64,000 nucleotides of DNA. Origin: Pseudomonadota bacterium (GTDB lineage Bacteria > Pseudomonadota > Alphaproteobacteria > Sphingomonadales > Sphingomonadaceae). Below the pieces are notes generated by a model. The model saw only the letters and a list, made by a program, of their open reading frames with translations. It made no database searches and was not told the origin of the DNA. The stretch is taken from the NCBI GenBank assembly GCA_023458055.1, contig JAEXAW010000078.1, positions 186,001-250,000 on the forward strand, written 5' to 3'. A program made the position numbers and the translations under genes. The first letter of the stretch is position 1. Each line of letters opens with the position of its first letter. Positions 41,529-50,329 of the stretch are shown here, in pieces.

Positions 41529-43604
41529 ATGACGAAAATTTTGATCACTAAAAGGCTCCGTGCAGGCCGGATTTCGCGCACCCATGCTATCGCGACCCTG
41601 TTAGCCGCGACCAGTTTTGGAACACCGCTCGCCGCGCAGATCACGGTGCAACAGCCCGCAGCCTCTGCCATGCCGCAGATGAGCCAGACTGAACGTGACC
41701 AGATCAATGCGCAGGCGATGCTAACCAGCGCGCTCCAGCGGATCGGCACCAACGGCAATGATGTGAACGCGCTGATTGATGCAGGTGCAGCGGCGCTAGT
41801 GCTTGAAGATGCACGTTCGGCCTATAATTTCTTCAACCGGGCACAATCGCTTGCACCGAGCAACGGGCGGATCAAGGCGGGACTGGGTTCTGCGCTGGTG
41901 CGGCTCGAAAACCCGGCCGATGCTCTAAAGATGTTCGAACAGGCGGTGCAACAGGGCGCGATTGAGCGCACCTTCATTGCCGATCGCGGTATGGCCTATG
42001 ACCTTATCGGAGACAATGCCAAGGCGCAGCGCGATTATGATGCCGCGCTGAAATATCAATATTCCGACCGCACGCTGCGATTTTATGCGTTGTCGCTCGG
42101 CATTTCGGGTGAGGCTGATCGCGGTATCCAGATGCTCGCGCCGCTGCTCCAGAAAAAGGACCGTGCGGCCTGGCGCGACCGTGCCTTCATTCTCGCGATG
42201 AACGGGCGCACCAAGGAGGCGACCGAGATCGTCAAGGTGACGATGCCCGCCAATGTCGCCAATGGCCTTACGCCCTATCTTCTTAAAATGAACCGCCTGT
42301 CGAACCGGCAGATGGCGCTCGCCGTCCATTATGGTCAGTTCCCGACCAGCGATGCGCAACTCGCCTCCGTAGGGCGCGGGGTTACCCCGGCGGCTCCGGC
42401 GGCAGTGGCTGCTGCTCCGGTCGGCAAAACAGCGCGGGGTAAGGCGAGCAAAAGCAACGCGACCGAAACAGGGCGCACGCCGCGTTTCGTCGACGAACAG
42501 GGGCGTCCGGTCAAATTGTCGCGCGCCGAACAACGTGCTGCCCTCCAGGAACAGGAAGACAAGAAGAAGGCAGAAGCCGCGCGCCTTGCGCAAGAGGAAC
42601 GCGACAGGGCCGCTGCCGCAGCGGCCGCCGAAGCCGCGCGTCAGGCAGAAACGGCGCGGCAGGCGCAACTCGCGGCGGAGCAGGCGCGACAGGCAGAGGC
42701 TGCGCGTCAGGCTGAACTCACGCGCCAAGCGGAAATCGCGCGTCAGGCCGAAACGGCACGCCTTGCCGAAGTGCAGCGCCAGAAGATGCGCGAGGAGGAG
42801 GCCGCGCGCCTTGCTGCTGCTACGCAACCTAAACCAGCGCCCATCCAGACGGCAATGGCGAACCCGGTTGCAACCCCGCCCGGGGTTACGCCTTCCGTGC
42901 CAACAACGCCTACCCCCGCAGCGATGGTCGGTCCGGTCGATCCAATCGCGCGCGCAAACCCCGCCGTGCAGCCCGTCGCCGTTCCGGCCTCGACGGCCGT
43001 TGAACCTGGCTTTACCGCGCAACCAGCGGTGGTGAATCCGCCGCCTGCCGCGGCGTCGGGTGAAAGTTTCAAGGCCTTCTCGCTCGACCAGTTAGTGCAA
43101 TCGGTGCGCCCGCCCGAAGATGGTCCGGTCCGCGCGGAGGCACCGGTTGATCTGGCGACCTTGGAAAAGCTGCGGCAGGACAAGATCAAGGCTGAACGCG
43201 CAGAAGCTGCGCGCGAGGCGGCGGCAAAAGCCAAGGCAGATGCGGACAAGAAAAAGCTCGCGGAAGCCAAGGCCGCCAAGGACAAGGCTGCGGCTGAAGC
43301 CAAGGCGGAGGCGGACAAGCTTAGGGCCAACCCTGCGCGCGCATGGGTACAGATCGGGGTGGGTAATGCGGCCGGCATGCGCGGTGATTATCGCAAGGCT
43401 TCGGCTGGCAAAAATGCTGAGCTGTTCAAGGGGAAGAGCGCTTATTCCGCCGCAGCAGGACGATCTCAGCGGCTTGTCGTCGGTCCGTTCGCCAATGCGC
43501 GCGATGCTAACGCGTGGCTGGCCAAGTTCAAGAAAAACGGCGGAAACGGCATGATCTGGAATAGTGCGGCTGGTGAAGAAGTCGACCAGATCGGCGGCAA
43601 ATGA
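41529..43604 (+). CDS. TPR and SPOR domain envelope protein
   Basis: 691 residues. Signal peptide within the first 37 residues (HAIATLLAATSFGTPLAAQ). Residues 60-260 are tetratricopeptide-like helices (AGAAALVLEDARSAYNFFNRAQSLAPSNGRIKAGLGSALVRLENPADALKMF is a clear pair). Residues about 335-430 are an Ala/Arg/Gln/Glu-rich helical stretch with repeated ARQAE units, probably a coiled coil, followed by Pro-rich and Ala/Lys-rich linkers. The C-terminus is a SPOR domain (AWVQIGVGNAAGMRGDYRKAS ... RLVVGPFANARDANAWLAKF). It follows ftsZ and is probably a divisome-associated periplasmic protein. Confidence 0.85.
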   Translation: MTKILITKRLRAGRISRTHAIATLLAATSFGTPLAAQITVQQPAASAMPQMSQTERDQINAQAMLTSALQRIGTNGNDVNALIDAGAAALVLEDARSAYNFFNRAQSLAPSNGRIKAGLGSALVRLENPADALKMFEQAVQQGAIERTFIADRGMAYDLIGDNAKAQRDYDAALKYQYSDRTLRFYALSLGISGEADRGIQMLAPLLQKKDRAAWRDRAFILAMNGRTKEATEIVKVTMPANVANGLTPYLLKMNRLSNRQMALAVHYGQFPTSDAQLASVGRGVTPAAPAAVAAAPVGKTARGKASKSNATETGRTPRFVDEQGRPVKLSRAEQRAALQEQEDKKKAEAARLAQEERDRAAAAAAAEAARQAETARQAQLAAEQARQAEAARQAELTRQAEIARQAETARLAEVQRQKMREEEAARLAAATQPKPAPIQTAMANPVATPPGVTPSVPTTPTPAAMVGPVDPIARANPAVQPVAVPASTAVEPGFTAQPAVVNPPPAAASGESFKAFSLDQLVQSVRPPEDGPVRAEAPVDLATLEKLRQDKIKAERAEAAREAAAKAKADADKKKLAEAKAAKDKAAAEAKAEADKLRANPARAWVQIGVGNAAGMRGDYRKASAGKNAELFKGKSAYSAAAGRSQRLVVGPFANARDANAWLAKFKKNGGNGMIWNSAAGEEVDQIGGK

Positions 43605-44779
43605 GCGTTGAGGGGCAGGCGCGTCTTGCCCCTTATGCGAGCGATTCGGCGCACAGCCGGGGCCGCTTGCATGGAGAGGGCAGGGCAACACGGGGGCCGC
43701 GCGATGATTTCCAGCGCGACCGCGACCGGATCATCCATTCTATCAGCTTCCGCCGTTTGCGCCACAAAACTCAGGTGTTCGTCGCGCCCGATGGCGACCA
43801 TTATCGCGTCCGGCTGACGCATAGTCTCGAGGTTGCGCAGATCGGACGCACCATTGCCCGCGCGTTGGGGCTCAACGAAGATTTGACCGAAGCGCTGTGT
43901 CTTGCGCACGATATCGGCCATCCGCCCTTCGGTCATGCCGGCGAACGGGCGCTTGAACGCGCGCTCGGCGATCATGGCGGCTTTGACCATAATGCCCAGA
44001 CCGTGCGCACACTGATGTTTCTAGAGCGGGTCTATCCGCGCTTCGACGGGCTCAACCTCGGTTGGGAAACGCTTGAGGGGCTTGCCAAACATAATGGTCC
44101 GGTGCTCGAGCCCGGCTGGGCGATGCGCGAGGCCAATGCCGCATTTGACCTTGATCTGGCACGCTATAGCAGCCTTGAAGCGCAGATCGCAGCGGTTTCG
44201 GATGATATCGCTTACGATAATCACGACATTGACGATGGCCTCCGCGCGGGGCTGTTGACGATGGACCAGTTGCTCGAGCAGCCCTTTGTCCGGGCAGGTT
44301 GGGAGCGGATTACCGCAGCTTATCCGGACGTCGAACGCGAGCGGCTACAGCGCGAACTGGTACGCGATCAGATCGGCCAGATGGTCAATGATGTGATCAA
44401 GGCGACGCGCGCCAACATCGCGGCTCATGTCATCGCATCAGCCGAGGACGTACGCGCGGCGGGCACCACACTCGGCGGCTTTTCGGACGCGATGAAGGCA
44501 GAAGAACGCGCCCTCAAAAGCTTCATGTATGAAAATCTTTATCATCATCCGGCACAGCTCAATGCAGCCGACCATGCCGATCATGTGGTGAGCGGGTTGT
44601 TCGACGCTTATGTTGCCGATCCCGCATTGATGGGTGATGATTGGGCCGCGCGGTTACCTGCTGCCAATCCGGAGCGGGCGCGCCATATTGCCGACTATAT
44701 CGCCGGGATGACTGACCGGTTCGCGCTCAACAGCTTCGCCAAAATCTATGGTGAGGACAAGGTTCCCGGAGATTTGTGA
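43601..44779 (+). CDS. dgt: dGTPase-like HD-domain triphosphohydrolase
   Basis: Hydrolyses dNTPs to deoxynucleosides and triphosphate. 392 residues. The HD motif is HSLEVAQIGRTIARALGLNEDLTEALCLAHDIGHPPFGHAGERAL; N-terminal RDRIIHSISFRRLRHKTQVF and GDHYRVRLTHS are typical of the type 2 Dgt-like family. The region EAQIAAVSDDIAYDNHDIDDGLRAG carries the later metal and phosphate contacts. It overlaps the TPR-SPOR gene by 4 bases and the next gene by one. Confidence 0.93.
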   Translation: MSVEGQARLAPYASDSAHSRGRLHGEGRATRGPRDDFQRDRDRIIHSISFRRLRHKTQVFVAPDGDHYRVRLTHSLEVAQIGRTIARALGLNEDLTEALCLAHDIGHPPFGHAGERALERALGDHGGFDHNAQTVRTLMFLERVYPRFDGLNLGWETLEGLAKHNGPVLEPGWAMREANAAFDLDLARYSSLEAQIAAVSDDIAYDNHDIDDGLRAGLLTMDQLLEQPFVRAGWERITAAYPDVERERLQRELVRDQIGQMVNDVIKATRANIAAHVIASAEDVRAAGTTLGGFSDAMKAEERALKSFMYENLYHHPAQLNAADHADHVVSGLFDAYVADPALMGDDWAARLPAANPERARHIADYIAGMTDRFALNSFAKIYGEDKVPGDL

Positions 44780-45441
44780 TGGCGCGGATTTTGCTGGTGG
44801 GCGTGACCGGGCTCGTTGGGCGGCAATTACTCGATCTATTGATCGCGCGAGGTCATGACGTCATTGCGTTGTCACGGCGCGCGACCGGAGCCGACCCGGC
44901 GACTTTCAAGGAAATCATCGCCGATCCCGCGGAATGGCCGCAGCAGGCAGAGGCTGCGGCGGCGACCGTGGTGATCTCCTGCCTCGGCACGACCTTTGCC
45001 AAAGCGGGCAAGTCTGAAGCCGCCTTCCGCGCGGTCGACCAGCATCTGGTACTGGCGGTGATGGAGGCTGCTTATAAGGGAGGGGCACGCCATGCGCTCA
45101 GCATTTCGTCGGTCGGTGCGAGCGCGGCGAGCCGGACCTTCTATCTGCGCGTTAAGGGCGAGGTCGAAAACAGCCTCGATGCGATGCGCTTCGTCCGGCT
45201 CGATGTGATGCGCCCCGGTCTTTTGCGCGGAGATCGCAGCGCAGAAAAGCGGGTTGGGGAGCGGATTGGCATTATCTTGAGCCCGCTCACCGATCTCGTC
45301 ATGAGCATCGGACCGCTACGCCGCTACCGTTCGATCAACAGCACGACCGTCGCGCAGGCGATGGCCGTGCTCGTTGACGCCGTAAAACCGGGCACCTTCA
45401 TCCATGACAATGATGCGATAGCGCGGTTGGCTGCGGGATAG
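44779..45441 (+). CDS. NAD(P)-binding Rossmann protein (SDR-like, atypical)
   Basis: About 220 residues from the ATG at 44779, which overlaps the dgt stop; GGAG is 8 bases upstream. The N-terminal ARILLVGVTGLVGRQLLDLL has the G-x-x-G-x-x-G dinucleotide motif, followed by VVISCLGTTFAKAGKSEAAFRAVD and HALSISSVGASAASRTFYLRVKGEVE, where Tyr-x-x-x-Lys is replaced by Y-L-R-V-K. It resembles HTATIP2/YbjT-like NAD(P)H-binding proteins. The substrate is unknown. Confidence 0.8.
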   Translation: MARILLVGVTGLVGRQLLDLLIARGHDVIALSRRATGADPATFKEIIADPAEWPQQAEAAAATVVISCLGTTFAKAGKSEAAFRAVDQHLVLAVMEAAYKGGARHALSISSVGASAASRTFYLRVKGEVENSLDAMRFVRLDVMRPGLLRGDRSAEKRVGERIGIILSPLTDLVMSIGPLRRYRSINSTTVAQAMAVLVDAVKPGTFIHDNDAIARLAAG

Positions 45442-45462
45442 ACAGGCCGCCCGGATATACGC

Positions 45463-45660
45463 TCAATCCTTGTCGTCGCCCTCGACATGATCTGGCAGAT
45501 CGTCGGTCTTGGTTCCGGCAAAATCTTCCAGCTCTTTTTCGCTCATCGATTCATACATTTGCTTGGACGCACCGAACAGTTCCGACACTTTGGTATCGCC
45601 GCGCTTGGCGCTGAGCGCGGCACCTGCAGCGCGCTGCTGGGCTTTGGATTTGGCGGGCAT
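45463..45660 (-). CDS. DUF3008 family small protein
   Basis: A 65-residue protein starting at the second of two in-frame ATGs (MPAKSKAQQ), because AAGGAG lies 7 bases upstream of it and only 1 base before the first. The sequence MPAKSKAQQRAAGAALSAKRGDT followed by LFGASKQMYESMSEKELEDFA is the DUF3008 pattern, a short stress-associated protein of unknown function found in many proteobacteria. It is downstream of the BON gene on the same strand, with a terminator between. Confidence 0.85.
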   Translation of the reverse strand: MPAKSKAQQRAAGAALSAKRGDTKVSELFGASKQMYESMSEKELEDFAGTKTDDLPDHVEGDDKD

Positions 45661-45683
45661 GAGCATGCTCCTTTATAATAAAC

Positions 45684-45719
45684 GGGGTGCCGGGCCGAGC
45701 TTGATCGACCCGGCACCCC
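45684..45719 (-). terminator. Strong hairpin between the BON and DUF3008 genes
   Basis: GGGGTGCCGGG and CCCGGCACCCC form a perfect 11-bp stem with a 14-base loop. On the minus strand it is followed by GTTTATT, a weak T-run, after the BON gene. Confidence 0.7.
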
Positions 45720-45741
45720 CTGGCTGAATTAGCGCGACGGA

Positions 45742-46752
45742 TTACATCGTCGTTTTGCTGGCCTTGGCGGTCGTGTCGGTTGCACCGATGGTGGTGGACG
45801 TATCTGACAGAGCCGATTGTTCGGTCGAATAAGCGCTTGTCGTATAATCATCGCCCGTCTCGACGCGCAGGTTATTCTGCACATTCTTGACGCCCGAGAT
45901 ACGCTCGACGCAATCTTCGACCCGACGCTTGGCCGCGCGATCATCAACCGTGCCGTTCAGGGTCACCTCGCCCTTATCGACGCGCAGTTCGACATTGCGG
46001 GCATTGATGCGCGGATCGTCGGTCAGCCGGTCGCAGGCATCTTCGCGGATGCGGTCATCCGAGCGGAAATAATCCTTGGGACCAACCCCCGCATAAGCGC
46101 CTTGGCGGCCATAAGCCGATCCACGATAACGTCCCCGGCCTGACGTGGCCGCAGGTATATCCTGACCGCGTGAGGCATAAGGCGACGCATAGGTTGACGG
46201 GCGCTGAGGCGCATAGGTCGATGAGGTGTAATCCGCCGAATAATCATAGGCGGCGCTATAATCATTGTCACGATGATCCATCTCGCGGCGGCGGGCCGCC
46301 TCATCATCGCCGAACCAGCTTCTGACTTCATCGCCTGCACGTTCAAAAAAGCCGCGATCCGGATCGGCATAATCGAGATCGCTATTATCCATAGGCTCAT
46401 AGGCCGAACTCTGGCGATAGCTCTGGTTGGCTTCATACGCGCTATAGGGGCGATTGCTGCCATAGGCTTGTGTGCCATAGCCGCCGCGCTCCGGTTGGCT
46501 ATAACGCGCCCCGCCATAACCCGACTGATAGCGGTCGCCGCTCATGCGGTTGCGGTTTTCACCATAGGGCGCATTGCCATAATAATCGCGCTCATGCGAC
46601 CATCGTTCGCTGCCCGTTTCCGGAGCGCTGCCATAAGCGTTGCGGGGATAGCTGCCATAGTCGCGCCCCTGACGGGCACCGCTATAGGGGCGGTCAGCGT
46701 CACGATTATAAGGCGTATTATAGGGGGTGTCCCAACGATTACGATTTGCCAT
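45742..46752 (-). CDS. BON-domain protein with Tyr/Ser/Arg-rich region
   Basis: About 336 residues from the ATG at 46752 (MANRNRWDTPYN), with AGGA 7 bases upstream. The first 130 residues are low-complexity, rich in Tyr, Arg, Gly and Ser (repeated PYNRD, RDYGSY). A short motif FFERAGDEVRSWFGDDEAARRREMDH (the SWFGD motif) comes next, then another Tyr/Ser-rich linker, and a C-terminal BON domain (INARNVELRVDKGEVTLNGTVDDRAAKRRVEDCVERISGVKNVQNNL). BON domains bind phospholipid or act in osmotic-stress proteins such as OsmY. No signal peptide is evident. Confidence 0.82.
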   Translation of the reverse strand: MANRNRWDTPYNTPYNRDADRPYSGARQGRDYGSYPRNAYGSAPETGSERWSHERDYYGNAPYGENRNRMSGDRYQSGYGGARYSQPERGGYGTQAYGSNRPYSAYEANQSYRQSSAYEPMDNSDLDYADPDRGFFERAGDEVRSWFGDDEAARRREMDHRDNDYSAAYDYSADYTSSTYAPQRPSTYASPYASRGQDIPAATSGRGRYRGSAYGRQGAYAGVGPKDYFRSDDRIREDACDRLTDDPRINARNVELRVDKGEVTLNGTVDDRAAKRRVEDCVERISGVKNVQNNLRVETGDDYTTSAYSTEQSALSDTSTTIGATDTTAKASKTTM

Positions 46753-47072
46753 GATAAGGTCCTTTCGAGGGTAAGAGGACAGCACATGACCGCATGCCCG
46801 GCTTTGCTAAGCATCGTTAGGGGAACATGCGGGCAGGCGGTCTGGCGCTGCTAATAAAGTTACGCCTAGACCCGCCGGGGAGTTGCTCATCACGGCGCTT
46901 CCAAAGCCCGCTTCGTCTCAATTAAAAGCCGCAGAAATCTGCGAAATTAACCCATGTTTTGCTGTGCCGCAGCATTGTCATCCTGTCCTGAAGCGCACGC
47001 AGGAGCGCAATCATGATTGACTCGAATCTCCGCGCAGGCCATGGCGGCGAACGTCGCTGCTGCAAGGCAAGG

Positions 47073-47262
47073 GACGATGCGGGAGAGCGGGAGGCACAAC
47101 CTCCCCACCGAAGGAGCAACCGCCCCGGAAACTCTCAGGTCAAAGGACCGCATCGGACAAGACACTCTGGAAAGCGGATGGCGTCCGTTACGTCCTCCCA
47201 CCGAAGGGGTAAGCTCGGTTTTTCGCCCGGGTCAAAGCTCTCAGGTTCCCGTGACAGAGGGG
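47073..47262 (+). ncRNA. Tandem glycine riboswitch (gcvT element)
   Basis: Two consecutive glycine aptamers lie ahead of gcvT. In the first, P1 pairs CGATGCGG (47075-47082) with CCGCATCG (47148-47155) around CGGGAGAG, CCACCGAAGGAGCAA and AACTCTCAGG. The second has CTCTG (47165) pairing with CAGAG (47255) around CCCACCGAAGGGGTAA and AGCTCTCAGG. The paired A-aptamers and the position ahead of the glycine cleavage operon make the identity secure. Confidence 0.95.
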
Positions 47263-47325
47263 GCATGGCATCATATCCGGCGCGTTCCTGCGCTGGCGAT
47301 GGCATGACCTTTTTGGGAGAGAGTG

Positions 47326-48450
47326 ATGAGCGACGAAGAGAATATCCCCGAACCTGAAGTGCAGACGCTGCCGCTCGACGCCTGGCATCGGGCCAAGGGC
47401 GCGCGCATGGTCGAATTTGCGGGCTATCATATGCCGATCCAATATGAAGGCATCATGGCCGAGCATCAATGGACGCGCGAAAATGCGGGGCTGTTCGATG
47501 TAAGCCATATGGGCCAGTTGCAGATTGCGGGTGATGGCGCGGTTGCAGCGCTTGAAAAGATACTGCCGGGCGACATTGCTGCGCTCAAACCCGGACGGAT
47601 GCGCTATTCGCTCCTGCTCGCCGAAGATGGCGGTATCTTGGATGACCTCATGGTCACCAATGCGGGCGACCATATTTACATGGTGGTGAACGGCGCAACA
47701 AAGTGGGATGACATCGCTTATCTGCGTGAAAATCTCCCCGACGAGGTGACGCTCAACTATATGGACGAGGCGGCGCTTGTGGCGCTGCAAGGCCCGAAAG
47801 CGGTTGAGGTGCTGGCGCGGCTGGTGCAGGGGGTGCGCGATCTTGTCTTCATGCAATCCGGCGCGTTTGACTGGAACGGCGTGTCGCTCTGGGTCAGCCG
47901 CTCGGGCTATACCGGCGAGGACGGCTTTGAAATTTCTGTGCCCGCCGCCCAAGTGGAAGCCTTTGCCGACGCGCTTACCACGCATCCCGAAGTCAAGCCT
48001 ATCGGTCTTGGCGCGCGCGACAGTTTGCGGCTCGAAGCGGGGCTCCCGCTCTACGGCCATGATGTCGATGCGACCATCGATCCGGTCGAAGCGGACGTCA
48101 CCTTCGCGATCAACAAACGCCGCCGCGAAGAAGGTGATTTTGCCGGGGCTGGCCGGATTTTGCCTGCGCTCGCCAACGGCACCAAGCGCAAACGCGTAGG
48201 CTTTGCCGTCGATGGCCGCCAGCCGGTGCGCGAGGGCGCTAAAATCTATCTCGGTGATGCGGAAGTCGGCGTCATCACGTCGGGCGGTTTTGCCCCGACG
48301 GTCGGCGCGCCGATTGCGATGGGCTATGTCGCAACCCCGCACGCCAGCGAAGGCACGAAATTAGAAGCAGATGTTCGCGGCAAGCGGATCGGCCTCACGG
48401 TCGCGCCGATGCCGTTCGTCCCCCATAAATATGTGAGGAAGGCAGGCTGA
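47326..48450 (+). CDS. gcvT: Glycine cleavage system T protein (aminomethyltransferase)
   Basis: Transfers the methylene group from lipoyl-H to tetrahydrofolate. About 374 residues from the ATG at 47326 (GGGAGAG upstream). Motifs: LDAWHRAKGARMVEFAGYHMPIQYEGIMAEH, LFDVSHMGQL, LLAEDGGILDDLMVTN (folate site), SRSGYTGEDGFEISVP and GLGARDSLRLEAGLPLYGHD. It is the first gene after the glycine riboswitch, and gcvH follows after 2 bases. Confidence 0.96.
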   Translation: MSDEENIPEPEVQTLPLDAWHRAKGARMVEFAGYHMPIQYEGIMAEHQWTRENAGLFDVSHMGQLQIAGDGAVAALEKILPGDIAALKPGRMRYSLLLAEDGGILDDLMVTNAGDHIYMVVNGATKWDDIAYLRENLPDEVTLNYMDEAALVALQGPKAVEVLARLVQGVRDLVFMQSGAFDWNGVSLWVSRSGYTGEDGFEISVPAAQVEAFADALTTHPEVKPIGLGARDSLRLEAGLPLYGHDVDATIDPVEADVTFAINKRRREEGDFAGAGRILPALANGTKRKRVGFAVDGRQPVREGAKIYLGDAEVGVITSGGFAPTVGAPIAMGYVATPHASEGTKLEADVRGKRIGLTVAPMPFVPHKYVRKAG

Positions 48451-48452
48451 AT

Positions 48453-48824
48453 ATGGCACGTTATTTTACCGAAGAACATGAATGGCTCGACGTCACGGGC
48501 GATGAAGCGACCGTCGGCATCACCGACTATGCGCAAAGCCAGCTGGGTGACATCGTCTTTGTCGAAGTCCCTGATGCGGGCAAGGATGTGAAGAAGGGCG
48601 AAGACGCCGCCGTGGTGGAATCGGTCAAGGCCGCTTCGGACGTTTACGCCCCGCTTGATGGCACGGTGACCGAAGGCAATGCCGCGCTCGGCGATGACCC
48701 GAGCCTCGTCAACACGGACCCCGAAGGCGAAGGCTGGTTCTTCAAGATGACCCTCGCGGACAAGAGCCAGCTCGATGGCCTGATGGACGAAGGCACCTAC
48801 AAGGATTTCGTCGCGAGCCTGTAA
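48453..48824 (+). CDS. gcvH: Glycine cleavage system H protein
   Basis: The lipoylated shuttle of the glycine cleavage complex. 123 residues, with EEHEWLDVTGDEATVGITDYAQSQLGDIVFVEVP and the lipoyl lysine in AAVVESVKAASDVYAPLDG. C-terminal EGWFFKMTLADKSQLDGLMDEGTY is standard. A palindromic repeat starts 2 bases after its stop and separates it from gcvPA. Confidence 0.97.
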   Translation: MARYFTEEHEWLDVTGDEATVGITDYAQSQLGDIVFVEVPDAGKDVKKGEDAAVVESVKAASDVYAPLDGTVTEGNAALGDDPSLVNTDPEGEGWFFKMTLADKSQLDGLMDEGTYKDFVASL

Positions 48825-48826
48825 AT

Positions 48827-48955
48827 CCTCCCCGGCAACGGGGAGGGGGACCATGCGCAGCATGGTGGAGGGGGTTCTCCGCCAGCGCAGCGCCAGTTGG
48901 ATAACCCCCTCCGTCTTGCCCTGCCGGGCAATCCACCTCCCCGCGAGCGGGGAGG
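48827..48955. repeat. Palindromic element, family A, gcvH-gcvPA gap
   Basis: About 129 bases, edges CCTCCCCGGCAACGGGGAGG and CCTCCCCGCGAGCGGGGAGG, interior arms GGGGGTTCTCCGCC and TTGGATAACCCCC. It has the same orientation relative to transcription as the copies at 4710 and 11426. Here the gcvPA ribosome site (GGAG at 48961) lies just outside it. Confidence 0.88.
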
Positions 48956-48970
48956 ATTTTGGAGAATACC

Positions 48971-50329
48971 ATGCGTTATCTTCCCCTGACCGACACCGAC
49001 CGCAAGGCGATGCTTGATGTGATCGGCGTTACCAGCGTCGATGACCTGTTCGTCGATGTACCCGCCGAAGCGCGGCTGACCGGCACCATCCATGGCCTCC
49101 CCGATCATGCCAGCGAAATGGCGGTCGAACGTCACATGAAGCGGCTGGCGGCAAAGAATATGGTCGCGGGCGATGTGCCGTTTTTCCTGGGGGCGGGGGC
49201 TTATCGCCACCATGTCCCGGCCTCGGTCGATCATCTCATCCAGCGGGGTGAATTCCTCACCGCCTATACGCCCTATCAGCCCGAAATCGCGCAAGGCACG
49301 TTGCAGGTTTTATTCGAATTCCAGACGCAGGTCGCGCATCTGTTCGGCTGCGATGTCGCCAATGCCTCGATGTATGACGGTTCCACCGCTTGCTATGAAG
49401 CGATCAGCATGGCGGGCCGTGTTACACGCCGCAAGAAAGCCGTGCTGTCATCAGGGCTCCATCCGCATTATGTCTCGGTCGCCGAAACCATGGCGAAATT
49501 TACCGGCGATACGCTGGACGTTGCCGCGCCGGAGTTGACCGCAATCACGGATGTCGAACGTCTGCTCGCGGCGATTGATGGCGAGACGAGCTGCGTCGTG
49601 GTGCAATATCCCGACGTTCTGGGCCGTATCACCGACCTCCAGCCAATTGCCGACAAGGCGCATGAAGCGGGCGCGCTGCTCATCGCGGTGGTGACCGAGC
49701 CGGTCGCGCTCGGCGCGATTGAAGCGCCAGGCCATATGGGTGCGGACATTGTCGTGGGCGAAGGCCAGTCGCTCGGCGTCGGGTTGCAGTTCGGAGGGCC
49801 TTATGTCGGCCTGTTTGCTTGCCAGGAAAAATATGTCCGCCAGATGCCGGGGCGCCTCTGCGGCGAAACGGTCGATGCCGAAGGCAAGCGCGGGTTCGTG
49901 TTGACGCTCTCGACCCGCGAGCAGCATATTCGCCGCGAAAAGGCGACGTCCAATATCTGCACCAACTCCGGCCTCTGCGCGCTCGCGTTCAGCATTCACA
50001 TGACCTTGCTTGGCGAACGCGGGCTGAGGGAGCTCGCGGCGATCAACCATGCGCTGGCCTGCGAAGCGGCCGACCGGCTGGCCAAGGTGCCGGGGGTGAC
50101 GCTGCTCAATGACAGCTTTTTCAACGAATTTACGCTGATCCTTCCTAAGGAAGCACGCCCGGTGGTCCGCGCATTGGCGGATAAGGATATCCTCGGCGGC
50201 GTGTCGCTCGGGCGGCTCTATCCCAAGGACAGCGCACTCGAAAATGGCCTGCTGGTTGCGGTTACCGAAACGGTCACGCCCGAGGATATCGAAGCCTTTG
50301 CCACCACGCTTGAGGAGGTGCTGAAATGA
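48971..50329 (+). CDS. gcvPA: Glycine decarboxylase subunit 1
   Basis: The N-terminal half of the split P protein. About 452 residues from the ATG at 48971 (MRYLPLTDTDRKAML), with GGAG 6 bases upstream; the frame opens slightly earlier at a TTG. Motifs: GAGAYRHHVPASVDHLIQRGEFLTAYTPYQPEIAQGTLQVLFEFQTQ, SMYDGSTACYEA, and VGEGQSLGVGLQFGGPYVGLFA. It overlaps gcvPB by 4 bases. The PLP lysine is carried by the partner subunit. Confidence 0.97.
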   Translation: MRYLPLTDTDRKAMLDVIGVTSVDDLFVDVPAEARLTGTIHGLPDHASEMAVERHMKRLAAKNMVAGDVPFFLGAGAYRHHVPASVDHLIQRGEFLTAYTPYQPEIAQGTLQVLFEFQTQVAHLFGCDVANASMYDGSTACYEAISMAGRVTRRKKAVLSSGLHPHYVSVAETMAKFTGDTLDVAAPELTAITDVERLLAAIDGETSCVVVQYPDVLGRITDLQPIADKAHEAGALLIAVVTEPVALGAIEAPGHMGADIVVGEGQSLGVGLQFGGPYVGLFACQEKYVRQMPGRLCGETVDAEGKRGFVLTLSTREQHIRREKATSNICTNSGLCALAFSIHMTLLGERGLRELAAINHALACEAADRLAKVPGVTLLNDSFFNEFTLILPKEARPVVRALADKDILGGVSLGRLYPKDSALENGLLVAVTETVTPEDIEAFATTLEEVLK

